A stretch of 64,000 bases of DNA from Siphonodentalium dalli (GCA_032622095.1 CP136061.1:173113107-173177106), one strand, 5' to 3'; shown: positions 11,754 to 24,889, numbered from the stretch's first letter. The notes: a model not told the origin generated them from the sequence alone. Translations and numbers: made by a program.

Positions 11754-12712
11754 TTAAACCATTGTTCACTAATTGAGAAGACATCACAACAACAACAAAA
11801 CTGTCAAATTTCTGTGTGATTTCATCTTTTTTCTGTTGGATATGTGATACCTGGGGTTGTGAAAACCCTAACTTCTTCGAAATGTCGACCTGTGTAAACT
11901 GCTGGTCTAATAATTTCCCAACTGCGTATTTGTCTGCTAACGATAGATCTATTCGATTTCATCACGGTTTCGTAGCCATGATTGAACTGATATTATGACA
12001 TCAAGTCACTTGATTTGGGATTTTATATATCAAATGTGTTGTTTTGGCCAACGAGTTAAACCATTGTTCACTAATTGAGAAGACATCACAACAACAACAA
12101 AACTGTCAAATTTCTGTGTGATTTCATCTTTTTTCTGTTGGACATGTGATACCTGGGGTTGTGAAAACCCTAACTTCTTCGAAATGTCTACCTGTGTAAA
12201 CTGCTGGTCTAATAATTTCCCAACTGCGTATATGTCTGCTAACGATAGATCTATTCGATTTCATCACGGTTTCGTAGCCATGATTGAACTGATATTATGA
12301 CATCAAGTCGTTTGATTTGGGATTTTATATATCAAATGTGTTGTTTTGGCCAACGAGTTAAACCATTGTTCACTAATTGAGAAGACATCACAACAACAAC
12401 AAAACTGTCAAATTTCTGCGTGATTTCATCTTTTTTCTGTTGGACATGTGATACCTGGGGTTGTGAAAACCCTAACTTCTTTGAAATGTCGACCTGTGTA
12501 AACTGCTGGTCTAATAATTTCCCAACTGCGTATATGTCTGCTAACGATAGATCTATTCGATTTCATCACGGTTTCGTAGCCATGATTGAACTGATATTAT
12601 GACATCAAGTCGCTTGATTTGGGATTTTATATATCAAATGTGTTGTTTTGGCCAACGAGTTAAACCATTGTTCACTAATTGAGAATACATCACAACAACA
12701 ACAAAACTGTCT
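11754..12712. repeat. 302-bp tandem triplication of an H1 internal block
   Basis: Units start at 11754, 12056 and 12358, each with ttaaaccattgttcactaat, and a partial fourth starts at 12660. The units are nearly identical. Copy B holds a single equivalent (about 20040-20340) and copy C another (about 31640-31860). The 60-aa ORFs in each unit are not maintained in copy B and are not considered genes. Confidence 0.95.
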
Positions 12713-13167
12713 AAATGTCACCCCTTCACACATTTGGAATGAGTTGACTATTGTTTAATTAGGCCTTATGCGAACTCATAGCTATCAAAACAGTCAAACT
12801 GTCAAGTCATTGTACTTGTGTGTTAACCGCATAGAGTTGTTTGTATGGCCTTTGGCTGAACTTTATTTTCCTTCACACAATTCAGCCAATCAAAATTCAG
12901 CTGGCCTCTGATTACGCAGAAGGCAAAAATAAATGCGTGAATTTATGAAGTGTAAATACATCGCATCGACGTTTTAACTTTTCGTCGTTTGCGAATATCG
13001 ATCAATGTTACGACGTCGCGACTTTCACGTTGTCAAAAGTTTCAACATTTTACGGAAATGTTTAGTCTGTTGTGCTTTCGACATAATATCGTTTTTATGG
13101 CGTTGCTTTTCAACTTTATCACATTATTTTTCGTCATCATTGCAGTGAGTCAGAGCATTTGATGTGC
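12713..13167. repeat. H1 right-hand block, copy A
   Basis: Collinear with 20430-20903: the ctaaatgtcacc phrase, cagccaatcaaaattcagct, then a TTTTCGTC/ATTATCG-type subterminal array. The last 30 bp are eroded. The final TTA at 13168-13170 matches the left flank TTA at 569-571. Confidence 0.7.
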
Positions 13168-13316
13168 TTAAATTTATAACGGAATTGCATTTTTGTTTAC
13201 CAGCACATGCATGGATCACAAACAACAAAACTCGCCAGAAGAAAGAAAAATATAACTCCACAGTGGATTAAACTTTAAGCATGAAATATTTCTGTTATGC
13301 CTACATTCTGCATTCT

Positions 13317-13339
13317 GGGGGGGGGGGGGGGGGGGGGGG
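13317..13339. repeat. Poly(G) tract, 23 bases
   Basis: Homopolymer run following cattct. No other feature is recognised in 13171-13581. Confidence 0.95.
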
Positions 13340-13581
13340 TAGATTGATCATGCACACCATGAATATCTACTCTGTTCTCTATCCTTTAGTCAAGAGAATA
13401 GAGATTCGTAACATGACATGCAAATCTGCAGTGCAAAAATTATAAATGCGAAGCAATCATAACATTTAACTGACAATTAAATGTGTGCATGGGCTGATTT
13501 TGTATATACTCTACATTAATTTCATTTTCTGTAATTACTACTAATTATAAATAGGCTGCATTGATTATTTCGATAAGTTGA

Positions 13582-14037
13582 ACATAGCCTAATTATGTTG
13601 ACAGTGTCAAATTTCATGATTGCATCATCAAGGTCAAGGTAACACGATGCGATTTATTTGTAGTACCTATATTTCGTCATCTCTTTTCAAAAAGATGTCT
13701 TGCTAACTTTTATTTAGTTTGATATCTCAAATGTGCGTACTTTTATCGATATTAATAGCCAGTCCATCGTTTTAAAATGACTTGACAATATTAGGGACCT
13801 TGTCAAATTACATAGCCTAATTATGTTGACAGTGTCAAATTTCATGATTGCATCATCAAGGTCAAGGTAACACGATGCGATTTATTTGTAGTACCTATAT
13901 TTCGTCATCTCTTTTCAAAAAGATGTCTTGCTAACTTTTATTTAGTTTGATATCTCAAATGTGCGTACTTTTATCGATATTAATAGCCAGTCCATCGTTT
14001 TAAAATGACTTGACAATATTAGGGACCTTGTCAAATT
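13582..14037. repeat. 228-bp exact-looking tandem duplication containing the H3 left tip
   Basis: Two consecutive units (13582-13809 and 13810-14037) start acatagcctaattatg and read identically wherever I compared them. The first unit ends with a stranded copy of the first bases of H3 (gggaccttgtcaaatt at about 13794), so the duplication happened after H3 inserted. Confidence 0.9.
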
Positions 14038-17000
14038 ACAAGCGGAAATTCCGCCGGAGAACGGAGTTTTTTTCTCTGCTCTCCGCTAAAAACTCCGCTC
14101 TCCTGTAAGGTAAATAGCGTAAAACACGCCAGAGTTTTTGTTAATTTCATCGGAGTTATAGCGAAGTTTCCGGCGGAGTTTTTGTTACGACGTAACGGAG
14201 TTTCCGTGACGTTATAGCGGAGTTTTGTTACGTTCATCGGAATTACTGCAGAGTTCCACCTACAAATATAAAACTCCGTTCTACTAGGAAACACACCCCG
14301 TATTTTATTATCAGCCATATATGAATGGCAAAGAAGAATTAATTCAGTCATACTTGCACTGTAGCTTATCTACGATTTACCCCTCTGTTAACATGTTGTT
14401 TGCATTGTTTTATAATATTAGGTATTGTTTGATTAATTGGCAGTAATAATTAGTGATCGATGCATGCTCTTTTTCGATTCCGTACTTTATTATATATAGG
14501 CCAACACGTAAATCATGTCATTTCACTTCACTTTTATCGCATTGAAGTACACTTTATTCGTACCAAAGTACACTTTATTCATCACTGATTGTCATAGTAT
14601 CTAATATTCTAGCAAGTTCGGTCCACAATCTGCATATTCATCTAGTTATAATTCATTTATCACTAATTGTTTAGTATGTTGTCGGCAAGCCATTGTGCAA
14701 TTTCTTCACTATTTATCTATTCGTTACGCGATTGGTGGATTCCCTTTTAGCTCCGCCCCATGGCCTGTCACTCATGAATATTAAAACGCAGATTCAATCT
14801 TCTCGCTGGGTTGTGTTATTTGGTTAAATGATTTTTTAATTTTCGTTTCAACACAATTGGATTATGCTTCTGTACATTTCATTTAGCCTCCCATAATATT
14901 TGACTATTTTCTCCCCATTGGACTGTGATTGGAAATGTTTCTCAGTCTAAATAATGATGAATATTCAAATAACGACATTTTTACGCTTGGAGTATACTGT
15001 ACGAGGTCTATTTCGTGTCAATTTCCAATGACTCCGGCCGAATGAGGTTCAATTAAGAGACCCAATTAATTTTAAACTTTTCAAGATACCAGGCTGCTAT
15101 AATTTAAAGCCTATAAATAGTTCCACAGTTACTGGACATAAAGTCCCAAAAATAAGTGTTTAATAGAGTTTATATATCGGTATCCTAATATAATATATTC
15201 AAGTTATGCAGGCTTTTAAAACCTTGCAGGTGCCCGGACAAACTTATCTCAGATAAAAGCACTAAACACAAAATATCGGGCATATGTCGCCTGTTTCCTA
15301 TAAATAACATACTCAGATACAACTCGGCAGCGATAAAATCGTTCCGGGTGCCAAATTAACAGAGTTTAAAATAGTTTTCACCATTAGCGACTCGTCGCCA
15401 TCCATGTTTTCCTATACTTATGCAATCAGTACCGTAATTGGAAAGACCGGTGTTCTGCAACAAATAGTATCTCGGAATAGATGCACCTTTTTCAGAACAC
15501 CGGTTCCCTTAACACGATGCTTAGAAACAAAATTCACAAAGTCACTTATATCGTGCAATTTCGTGATGGCCCTGATGGGACCTTCACGTACAGTGAAGTA
15601 CATTGTTCAGGAACAGGTGATGATTAAGAAATATATTCCCTGTGTTATTCTTTCGACTATAAGTTTCCCTGTCGAAACTTCAAAAAGTTCAAAGGTTTTG
15701 TACTGGTGGAATATGATCTCTAAAAATACCACACTTGGAAAACTCGAATCGCACAAGAACTTTAATAGGGAGAGGGTGCAGGACAAGTGATACCCAAACC
15801 AACTGATACTCAAGCCATAGGGAGATATCACGAAATCACCAATTTTGTCACGCTGCTGACTCACCAAATATTGGCAAATAAGCCGACTAGCTGTCTGCAT
15901 CATTTACTAATAGCACTGGGTTAACGGTATTCTCAGAATCTGACCAGAGATATCTCTGATCCGACGATGTCGCAAATATAGCACGTGCAGAGATGACTGT
16001 GTAACCTTTTAGGCTAGCTGTAAACCCCCTGTTTTGCGCTCACCATTAAAAGTGAGTTTGACAAAGAATGAAAAATTGAAACATGCCACACGGAAAGTAT
16101 ACTATAAACCGGGTTAGGGGGAATAATTTATTTTAGTCTTTATTCTTCTTTTGATACTGGTTTGCACATTAAAGGGTGACCGATGAACCAAATGAGGACA
16201 AGTTACCTAATCGCAAAATTACTCGTACAAAATCAAAATTTGCATTGTTTACGGCAGCACTGGATTACGGTATAATTTCATAATTCGGCAACGCAGCAAA
16301 TTAAGGAGGCCAATTTTTAATGGACATTTCCATGCAAATCTCTGCAGAAAAAGTTACAAATTGCAGATATTTCCGGGTGTGACTGCTGTGCGGTATTGAA
16401 AACAATACACATTTATATGGCGGGTCGGCTTAGAATTTGTTCCATTGAGAAAGTTTATGTATTTTTTTTTTTTTTTCAAGTTGTAATTCCAAAAATAAAT
16501 TTATAGCAAAAATTGCATATTTACTAAACCCAGCCGCCAGTTAAATGTTATGTCTGTTTAATCATATGGCTGCTGTAAATAGTTCCCAGACAATGTTTCA
16601 TATATAACTTTTGTTGGTGTGGTTTGCATGGAAATCCCCATTCAAAAGGATTGGTCATTTGACTTCCCCCTTAATAGCACTTGCTTCACGAGATATTTTC
16701 GGGGCATTGTCACCCACCGTGACAGTTTTGCAGCACATCAAAACGTAGGATTGAAATGTGACAGGGAAAATACTAAATAGCCTACATGTGTTGCCTATAA
16801 TATAAACCGGGGTTTGAGAATAATTTATTTGGGACTTTAATCTTCTATTTATAAAAGTTCTCCAACGGAAATTCCAATTTAATTTGGACAAGCTCCCCCG
16901 CCTAACAGAGGAGTTTGATACCGCTCTGGTTTCAGCTCGTGACATCATCGAAGTTTCCGCTTTCGCCACAGCGGAGTTACAGCTCTGGATTCAGCGGAGT

Positions 17001-17170
17001 TTCTGCCAATTTGAACGGAGTTAGCTGTAATTACTACCAGAGTTTACAGCGGAGGAAAAACTCCTGTGTGCGTTAAAATTTCACAAGCGGAGAACGGAGT
17101 TTTTAGCAGAGAGCGGAGAAAAAAACTCCGTTCTCCGGCAGAATTTCCGCTTGTAATTTGACAAGGTCCC
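14022..17170. mobile_element. PIF/Harbinger-like TIR element H3
   Basis: The left end GGGACCTTGTCAAATTACAA and its complement at the right end (about 17151-17170) are flanked by TTA (14019-14021 and 17171-17173). The inverted repeat is long, about 75 bp, including GCGGAAATTCCGCCGGAGAA and AACGGAGTTTTT. Both subterminal zones are packed with CGGAGTT motifs (14060-14275 and 16905-17150). The host repeat Y reads across the insertion point. No transposase motif was recognised; two unexplained ORFs lie at 15404-15903. Length is 3149 bp. Confidence 0.85.
15404..15903. other. Overlapping ORFs of unknown nature inside H3
   Basis: A 128-aa ORF on the plus strand (15404-15790) and 98-aa and 61-aa ORFs on the minus strand (15607-15903 and 15418-15603) overlap in the middle of H3. 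None contains a motif I recognise. The minus-strand pair would form one reading if a stop and frame change were ignored. They may be a decayed element gene or chance ORFs in a short GC-balanced patch. Confidence 0.15.
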
Positions 17171-17345
17171 TTATGTCATATATGACGGTCATGATCGACG
17201 CATCAAAATGTGCAGGTATCTATTGATCATAACTGGGTCAAGTATGAACATTAGGTGCATATGAGGTTCTATGAAGGGGTAAACATTTTTTGTCAGCGCT
17301 GATTATTTTGTTCTTGTGTGATTACTAATGTTCACATTCACTGCG
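17171..17345. repeat. Dispersed repeat Y, copy 2, right part
   Basis: Continues the Y sequence after H3: actgggtcaagta and gtcagcgctgat match 10188-10256 in order. Together with 13618-14020 it shows that H3 landed inside a Y copy. Confidence 0.65.
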
Positions 17346-17539
17346 CATTATCACTTAGATAGCCTCCAGTAAATTCGCCATATTGTGATATACGTATACC
17401 CGCATTTTTTTCTTCAATATACCTTTGTGATAAGATCTGAATGCCTTATAATACAGCGCACAAACAGCCTGTAGTCTGTAACTTCTTGACCTTTAGCAAC
17501 CTGTAATATTGAATAATATTGAATAATTTTTACACAGAA

Positions 17540-17650
17540 AAAAACTAGGGATTAATCCCGGGAACAGGAATTTCCCAGGTTCCCGGGTCCCGTATTCATT
17601 CCCGTTTCCCGGGAACATGATTTGTAGGAACCGGGAATGGGGTGCATTGT
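17540..17650. repeat. CCCGGGAA-rich repeat
   Basis: Clustered cccgggaac, ttcccaggttcccggg and accgggaatgg phrases resemble the MITE at 36890-37719 and are probably a fragment of that family. No gene is seen in 17346-17974. Confidence 0.5.
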
Positions 17651-17974
17651 TAACACTTGGTATATCATACATCAGGGGATACCAGCGGCACATAATTTGT
17701 CCATGCACGGCACACAATGCAATGTTATATATCTGCAAATTCTACATAAAGTGTGAGTAGAATTGACCATGCTATTGTCTAACGACTTAAGGCTTGGTCT
17801 TGTGGCCATGACTTCAGGACATGAGCTCACGAGTCATGACATAGTGGCTTGAACCGTTCATGGGGAAACAAGACTTTTACGTGTATCAAATTATCAAACA
17901 CTCTCTCCCATTGTCTCTAACATTGCCACCATGTACCCGCCCCCCATCCCAACCTGTCAGCTTAGAAATCATTA

Positions 17975-20903
17975 GGGAGCATATAAAAACCTATTTCGCA
18001 TAAGCGAAAAATGTGGCGTCATTGACTTATTTTTTCCGACATTATAGGAATTTTATCGCACGCCGTAACGTTGTACGTTTTCGTCAATTTTTCGTCATTT
18101 TAGCTGTCTTGGTTCGATGTTTTCGCAATTATCGCAGTTTTGCTCAAATGTTCGCTGTTCTGTTTCGACATATTTTCGCAGTGTTTGTTTTCGTCAAGAT
18201 CGCAGCATTATTTCCGTCAATATCGCTGTTGTGTCGATATGATTGGCAGGACAGTTTGTGTTCAATAAATACTCCATAGTCGCAGTTTTATACCGATGTG
18301 TCGCGAATGGGAAGATGTCGGTGTCCATGCTGAAATTTCTCAGATCGGAGTTTTTCTCATAAGAATTCCAATGATTTAATCAGAGTATTCTCCAATATGA
18401 AAACAATTCCGATTTGATCGGAGTTTATATATGTAGGCCTATTAGTAAATTTCTCCGATCTACTGAAATCTCCGATTTGGTTAATATCGGACAATTCAAA
18501 CTTCGTTTAATAATGAACTATTATTAATAGAAGATTGTATTGTATCACTGCATGGTTTACAGTAAATATTACAGTACAGGTTGAAGTGACCCAAAATCTC
18601 GTGCAATAATTGCTACACCGTCGCATTAATACTGCAGAGTGGTACCGTAAACAATGCAAATTTTAATTTCGATAAACGTTTTTGTGTGTGATTATGTAAC
18701 TTGTCTTCATTTTGGGTAAACCGTCACCATTTAATTGTGCAAACTATTATGAATAAAAGAATACAGCCGAGGACGACAATAAATTATTCCACAACCCGGA
18801 TTTATAGTATACTTTCTGTATGCCACGTAGAGTTAATTTCTACAGTTTCAATCTGTCTTTCTAGACCAGACACATATTTTAATGTGGATGCAAATCAGGG
18901 GGGTTTACGGCATCGTCGCATTCTCGTTTTAGTCTATGGCATTCTGAAAGTACCGTAACCCGGTGGTGGTTTTGTTGTAAACAATGCTTCCATTTTCGCA
19001 ATTTAAGTATGAAATCATTGTTAGATAGATATCGGAGCACAGCGTTATCATGATTAATTCGTCGGCGACTTTTATTTCATATCTACACATTTTATTCAAT
19101 ATATATCAGCGATCAGATGCGACAAAGTTAAGTTAATACAAACATATTATAGAATAGTTTGGAATTTCCACGAATTGCACGAGTTATGTTGTGCTATTTT
19201 TAGCACTGTAATTTGCCAGGCCAACCCTAGTTTCGTCTGTGGGTACCATTGACTGGCAGAGGAGTTGAGTGTTCTGTTTTTCTCGATTCTTTATTGAATG
19301 AATAATAAAAACATGGATAATGATATACATACCATTATAAAACAATGAACTTGGGGGGTATGGCTCTCTCTCTCTATATATATATACTAGCCAATGAGCC
19401 TGACGTTGTCCGGGCTATTCAAAAACCAAATTTCAAGTCGATAGCTCTACCCAGCCCGACGTTGTGCGGGCTATTCAAAAACCAAATTTCAAGTCGATAG
19501 CTCTACCCGTTTCCGAGATCTGGTCTGCGCATGCGCGAAGCTGGCGTTGCACGGGCTCGGCGACCCGATAAAATTCGCATCCGGGGCAAGATACATTCAC
19601 ATACCAAATTTCAAGTCGATAGCTCCACCCGTTTCCGAGATCTCGTCTGCGCATGCGCGAAGCTGTCGTCGCACGGGCTCGGCGACCCGATAAAATTCGT
19701 ATCCGGGGCAAGATACATTCACATAGCAAATTTCAAGTCGATAGCTCCACCCGTTTCCGAGATCTCCTTTGCGCATGCGCGAAGCGGGCGCCGCACGGGC
19801 TCGCCAATACGACAACGTCGACCGCCTGGTCACACTACACACACGTACCAAGTTTCGTCCCGATCGGTCGAGAATCGTAGATTTGTATAAATGACAGACA
19901 AACAGACAGACAGAGGTCTTCAAAATATATATGAGATGTCTGGCATTGATACAATGTGATGAGGGCTTGTTCTATATCGGGCCTATTGCTTCAAATGGAC
20001 GGTTGTCGGTCCCGTTGTAGGTGGGTGCAGCTGGTTTCAAATTTCTGTGTGATTTCATCTTTGTTCTGTTAGATGTGTGATACCTGGGGTTGTGTTAAAG
20101 ACCCTAACTTCTTCGTACTGTCGACCTGTGTAAACTGCTGGTCTAATATTTTCGAAACTGCGTATATGTCCGCTAACGATAGATCTATTCGATTTCATCA
20201 CTGTTTCTAGCCATGATCGAACTGATATTATGACATCAAATCGCTTCATTTTGGGATTTCATATATCAGATGTGTTGTTTTTGTCCAACGAGTTAAACCA
20301 TTGTTCACTAATTGAGAAGACATTGCGACAACAACAACAACAAAACTGTCGCACAGTCCACGCATAGTTGTGAGGACCGTTATATACGTCATTATATGTC
20401 AGTAGGCCTATATGTTTGTATAGCCTTTTGCTAAATGTCACCTCTTCACACATTTGGAATGGGTTGACTATATTGTTTAATTAGGACTCGTGCGAACTCA
20501 TAGCTATCAAAATAGTCGAACTGTCAAGTCGTTGTACTTGTGTGTTAACTGCATAGAGTTGTTTGTATGGCCTTTGGCTGAACTTTATTTTCCTTCACAC
20601 AATTCAGCCAATCAAAATTCAGCTGGCATCTGATTACGCAGAAGGCAAAAATAAATGCGCGAATTTATGAAGTGCGACAACATCGTATTGATGTTTTAAC
20701 TTTTCGTCATTTGCGAATATCGATCAATGTTTCGACGTCGCGAAAGTTTCGACATTTTACGGAAATTTTGGTCTGTTGTGGTTTCAACGTTATCGCACTT
20801 TTATGGCCAGTCGCTTTCGACGTTATTGCATTATTTTTCGTCATTTCCGACATTTTGTTTTTGCACATTTACGCATATGCGAAAGAGGTTTTGACATGCT
20901 CCC
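17975..20903. mobile_element. PIF/Harbinger-like TIR element H1, copy B (most complete)
   Basis: Left end GGGAGCATATAAAAACCTAT and the complement of the right end GGGAGCATGTCAAAACCTC are each flanked by TTA (17972-17974 and 20904-20906). Both subterminal zones carry TTTTCG.CATT/ATCGCA repeats and near-terminal TTCGCATATGCGAA-type palindromes. The body contains the blocks found scattered in copies A and C, which defines the order of H1. It has no recognisable transposase and carries a nested tandem-repeat insert at about 19378-19930. Length is 2929 bp. Confidence 0.85.
19378..19930. repeat. Nested CpG-rich insert of 122-bp tandem units
   Basis: The phrase ccaaatttcaagtcgatagc recurs at about 19482, 19604 and 19726 (122-bp spacing), with one shorter unit before. 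Units contain tgcgcatgcgcgaagc and cacgggctcg. The tail is ATGACAGACAAACAGACAGA. It interrupts the H1 phrase that reads straight through at 8385-8400 in copy A. Its ORFs on both strands are by-products of the repeat. Confidence 0.85.
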
Positions 20904-20906
20904 TTA

Positions 20907-21184
20907 GTAATATATATATCAATGTACCAGTACCAAACTTGAATTCAGCAACATAGATACAGGTAGGATGGATGAGTGAGAGTTAAATCCCTTATCTCTG
21001 CCCTATTCTGCCCTATTTGAACCAATGTAAATATCAATTTATGAGATCCATTCATCTAGTAATTTCAAACGGTATATTTTAAGAATTGAAGAGAATTCAT
21101 TTTCTTCAAAAGTAGTTACAAAATTTAGAGAAGGGTTCATATGCTGGCACCACTGATACTTTTTCCTTGACGTTATCACCCTTA
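20907..21184. other. Interval without recognisable features
   Basis: AT-rich. The phrase taccaaacttgaattca recurs in similar form at 28790, on the other side of the element beginning at 21185. Confidence 0.4.
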
Positions 21185-21375
21185 CCAAAATGTCCTAACA
21201 TAATTCTCATGAGAATCTTACGTTAGAATCTCACGTGAGGTTTTTAATATGAGCAAGATCTCGTAAGAAATTTTTCTCACGTGAGAAAGAATCTTTCCTC
21301 ACGTAAGAAATATTTTTTCTCACGTGAGAAAAAATCTTGCTTATTTGCATATTAAAAACCTCACGTGAGAAAGAA

Positions 21376-22655
21376 TCCTTTTTTCAAAATATAATGACAG
21401 TATAATAAATAAGGACTATCTAATTCAAACAAATCTATGTGCTACCAAATTCATTTTGGTATCATTAACAATTTAACACTGTCATTTATCATCTTTTTAA
21501 GGTTATAAAATAACAAACACTGTCATTGAGAATTTCCAGGCTTTCGGACTGCTTTTGCCCCCTTGCCATTTTCTGCTTCTGGGGTCCCTGATCTTAGAGG
21601 CATTTGTGGTGTGCGATGAATCTATACTGTACAAATACAGATCTGTATTTATCACATAAATCTCACACTAAACTTTAACTTAACTTTTAACCAATTTTTT
21701 CAATTGCTGTGTGCATAGCGTGTGTACACTGCAACATGTTAACTGCTCTTTGTGGAATATTCCAAATAACTGTAAAAATCACTTCCATGAAACAATGAAA
21801 ACTGCCATAAATTGTTTATTTCCTAAATTTCATTCATTTTGTAAATAGATTCACACATTTACTCTGTCTTACAATCAATAAACAATAGCAGAAGTTTATT
21901 TGATGTGATATGGTCCATCATTATTTATTCTAGAAATATAATTAATAATATTTGAAAATAAAATTTAAATCAACTTTAATATATACTGCATGTATAGTCT
22001 ACCTGGTTGATAAATTACATACTAGTATTAGAACCTGCAGTAAAGACAACACAAGAGACCACATGCCCTAAAATCTTGCCATGATGCCAGGTGCATGATG
22101 TCTAAACCCCTCTGCCATTTCTATAAATATTACACTTACCTAGTATAGTGTGTATTCCATGTTGTGGAACTTATCATTAAAGAATATCCACAAATAAAAC
22201 CATAATATAACTCCATGTTTCCCTTCTCATGAATATAATAAGCTTCTAGCACAGATATGAAGATAATTACAGTCTAAATTGTGCACAACAACTGACATGT
22301 ACAGGTTTACTCCAGTAACTGTTTTGGCGCATTTTATATTTTGAATTCTCCAGCAAACACCAGATAAGATTTCTCGACCACATGTTCTAGATTAAATCAT
22401 TTACCCACCATTGAAATCTGACTTAAAAATATCTACCCTATTTCTAACATATTCTCATGTGAGAAAAACACACTTAGCTTACTTTTCTGGAATTGGAGAA
22501 CACAGAATTTTAAAGTTTGTATTTCTTATGAGATCTAACGTGAGAATTTCTGACTTTGAAAATATCCAATAAGTTTTTGTGGAAAAATTTCAAAGTCTGC
22601 ATTTCTCATAAGAAATCACATGAAAATTTTTTAACTCAGGAATGTTTTTAACAAC
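21376..22655. other. H4 interior without recognisable genes
   Basis: AT-rich with only short ORFs. A few extra TCTCATGTGAGA-type palindromes occur at about 22450-22620. Confidence 0.4.
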
Positions 22656-23059
22656 TTAGGGAGCGTCTCAAAAGTCTTTGCGGAATTCCGAAAGTATTTT
22701 CCGAAAACAAATGACGTTATGAACACTTTGCGGAAAACTGTTTGCGGAAATTTTTCGGTAATTACGTTCCTTCTTTCGGAAAATAGCGCTAAGGTTTGCG
22801 GAAAAGAAGACGACGTTTGCGGATTTTTTTCGGAATACGTCCGACGTTTTCGGAATTTGCGGAAATAATTGCGGAATTCAACCCAACGTTATCGAAATTT
22901 TAGTTTCTTCTTTCGGAATTTGCGGAATTCACCCCAACGTTATCGGAATTTTAGTTTCCTCTTTCGGAATTTGCGGAAATAATTGCGGAATTCACCCTAA
23001 CGTTATCGGAATTTGAATGCATGCGGACCTCGTTCCGGAAAATTTGCGGAATATATTCA

Positions 23060-24860
23060 TGGGTGTCGGGCCGGTAAAATCGTAAACATCACCGCATACT
23101 GTAGAGTATATAGGTCTATTGCTATTGGGTTCGTTTATTTATTAGGTTTACAGTGTTTATTAACTTAATAAAAACAATACAGCAATTAAAACACCTTTCT
23201 TTGACGAATCTTGGTATGGCTTCATCAAGCATTCATTGCCACAGCTATATATAGTCAAAACGTGTTTTAATTCACAAGCACGAATCATGTATATATATGG
23301 CATGCAGGGAGTGAGTACCGGTACCCTATATAAACCTCCTGACATGTACTCATATATATTTGACACGAGAGTGCGCAATTATCGCTACATGTATAACAAG
23401 TTCCATGACACTGGAAAAGTTCACGGCTGACCTAGTTAATTATAGCAATGATGTCAGTTTGACACTGTTTGCAATGTCAACACTGTCCTCCCCATGCATT
23501 GAAGTCCGTGCCTACTGACTTCTTTCATTAATAGTCGCATTGCGATTGGTTAGACAACAAACAAACACCGACGTCAATCATAGTATTTCAGGTATTGTTC
23601 CCACCCGGCCTCTATCTCAGTCTGAATGGAGTTACCACTGATTGGTTAAATCGAGCTCTGCCCATGCAAAGTGCATGTCTTTTGTAGATTCCGTTAGCTA
23701 ACGACCAGAATATGCGATGAGGCGTGACTGCATGCATCCTTTATATTTCACTTAAATATATGATATATGTTGCCTATTGTGGACCCCCCCCCCAACTTTT
23801 CGCAAGTAGGGGAACCTAATACAGTCGTAATAGTATATAATACAGTTAATACTGCCAATTTTCGAATCTAGTTATCGCCATAGAATGACATATTTTTTTT
23901 ATCTTCCGAAACACTTATTTGCATATTACATTTTTGATACATTAGGTCCCGGCTTTAATTCGGCTTTACTCCTAACAATTTAATAAAGAGCGTTCCGTAG
24001 TTTTTTCATGAATCCTGATGGATAGTAAAAATTAAAAGAGCGCAGGAAATTTCGATACAAATCTCCAGTGCAAAGGTTATACGCGAAGCAGTCATATTTA
24101 ACTGACAAGTGTACACGTGCATAGGCCTATATGGGCTACTAGTTATAAGTAGCTGTAAATGAATGTTGTTTTCTTTAATACGGCTACACTTGATTTTTTT
24201 TAAATTGAAAAATAGACCAACATTCTATAAATGTATCTTCAGCCAGATAAATACGTATTGTTCCCAATACTGCATTATTAAGTCACACCCAACTATATTT
24301 GCAACTGTAACGTTTACTCAGGCGATTTGCATTGGAAGACATGTCCATTCAAATTAATCCGACCACTTTTTTTCTGGACATGTTGTGTGAATTCAACTGC
24401 GAAAATTAATGTGACCTTCAATTAATAATTCCGTCAGAAACGGCATGGGTAGAAATTCAGTACAAATCTCAGTATAAGCAGGTCATACACTGACACACTT
24501 GGGTAACTTTGACAAGACAATAAATATTACCAATGTGGTCAGTTGATGACCTATATCATATTATTCATATATTTATATCATTAAGAGGTAAACCTATTAT
24601 ATGCCCATTTACAGTAGTAATCTTACGAACATTGCCACAAAAAAAAGTGAATAAAACCCCTGATTGGGAACTTGTTAATCGCCGTTATTTTTGCGCGCAT
24701 CTGTATCTCTCAAATGCCAGGTGCAGCGAATTACGTCAGCACGAGGACTGTGTAGCAATGAACATGATTTGCTACATCGTATACCGTTGTTTGAGTGAAC
24801 ATGATTGTATGTCACTTTCTCGGCGATATTCTCATTCAAGTTTAATCAAAAGTCCACTGG
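23060..24860. other. H2 interior without recognisable genes
   Basis: Only short ORFs (up to 110 aa at 24533-24865) with no recognised domain. A short C9 run occurs at about 23785. Confidence 0.4.
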
Positions 24861-24889
24861 CATGATGCCCCGCGACTTTGTCTTTATAG

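Larger units (their letters stand above)
572..13167. mobile_element. PIF/Harbinger-like TIR element H1, copy A (split by nested insertions)
   Basis: The left end GGGAGCATGTCAAAACCTC follows TTA (569-571). Blocks collinear with the compact copy B (17975-20903) occur at 572-870, 2008-2215, 8362-8507, 11805-12712 and 12713-13150. The right end is eroded; a candidate ends in gatgtgc before TTA (13168-13170). A TTA target duplication and a GGG start are typical of PIF/Harbinger elements. No transposase is recognisable, so it is non-autonomous. The first 300 bp are full of TTTCG.CATTATCGC-type repeats. Insertions (hAT, LINE and others) explain its 12.6-kb span. The left end is secure and the right end tentative. 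Confidence 0.5.

Noticed and set aside
11816-12602. Three 60-aa ORFs at 302-bp spacing, looking like a small gene family
   Set aside because: They are the same frame in each tandem unit; the equivalent block in H1 copy B does not keep the frame.
19475-19923. ORFs of 84-119 aa on both strands
   Set aside because: Products of the 122-bp tandem repeat, which is open in several frames.
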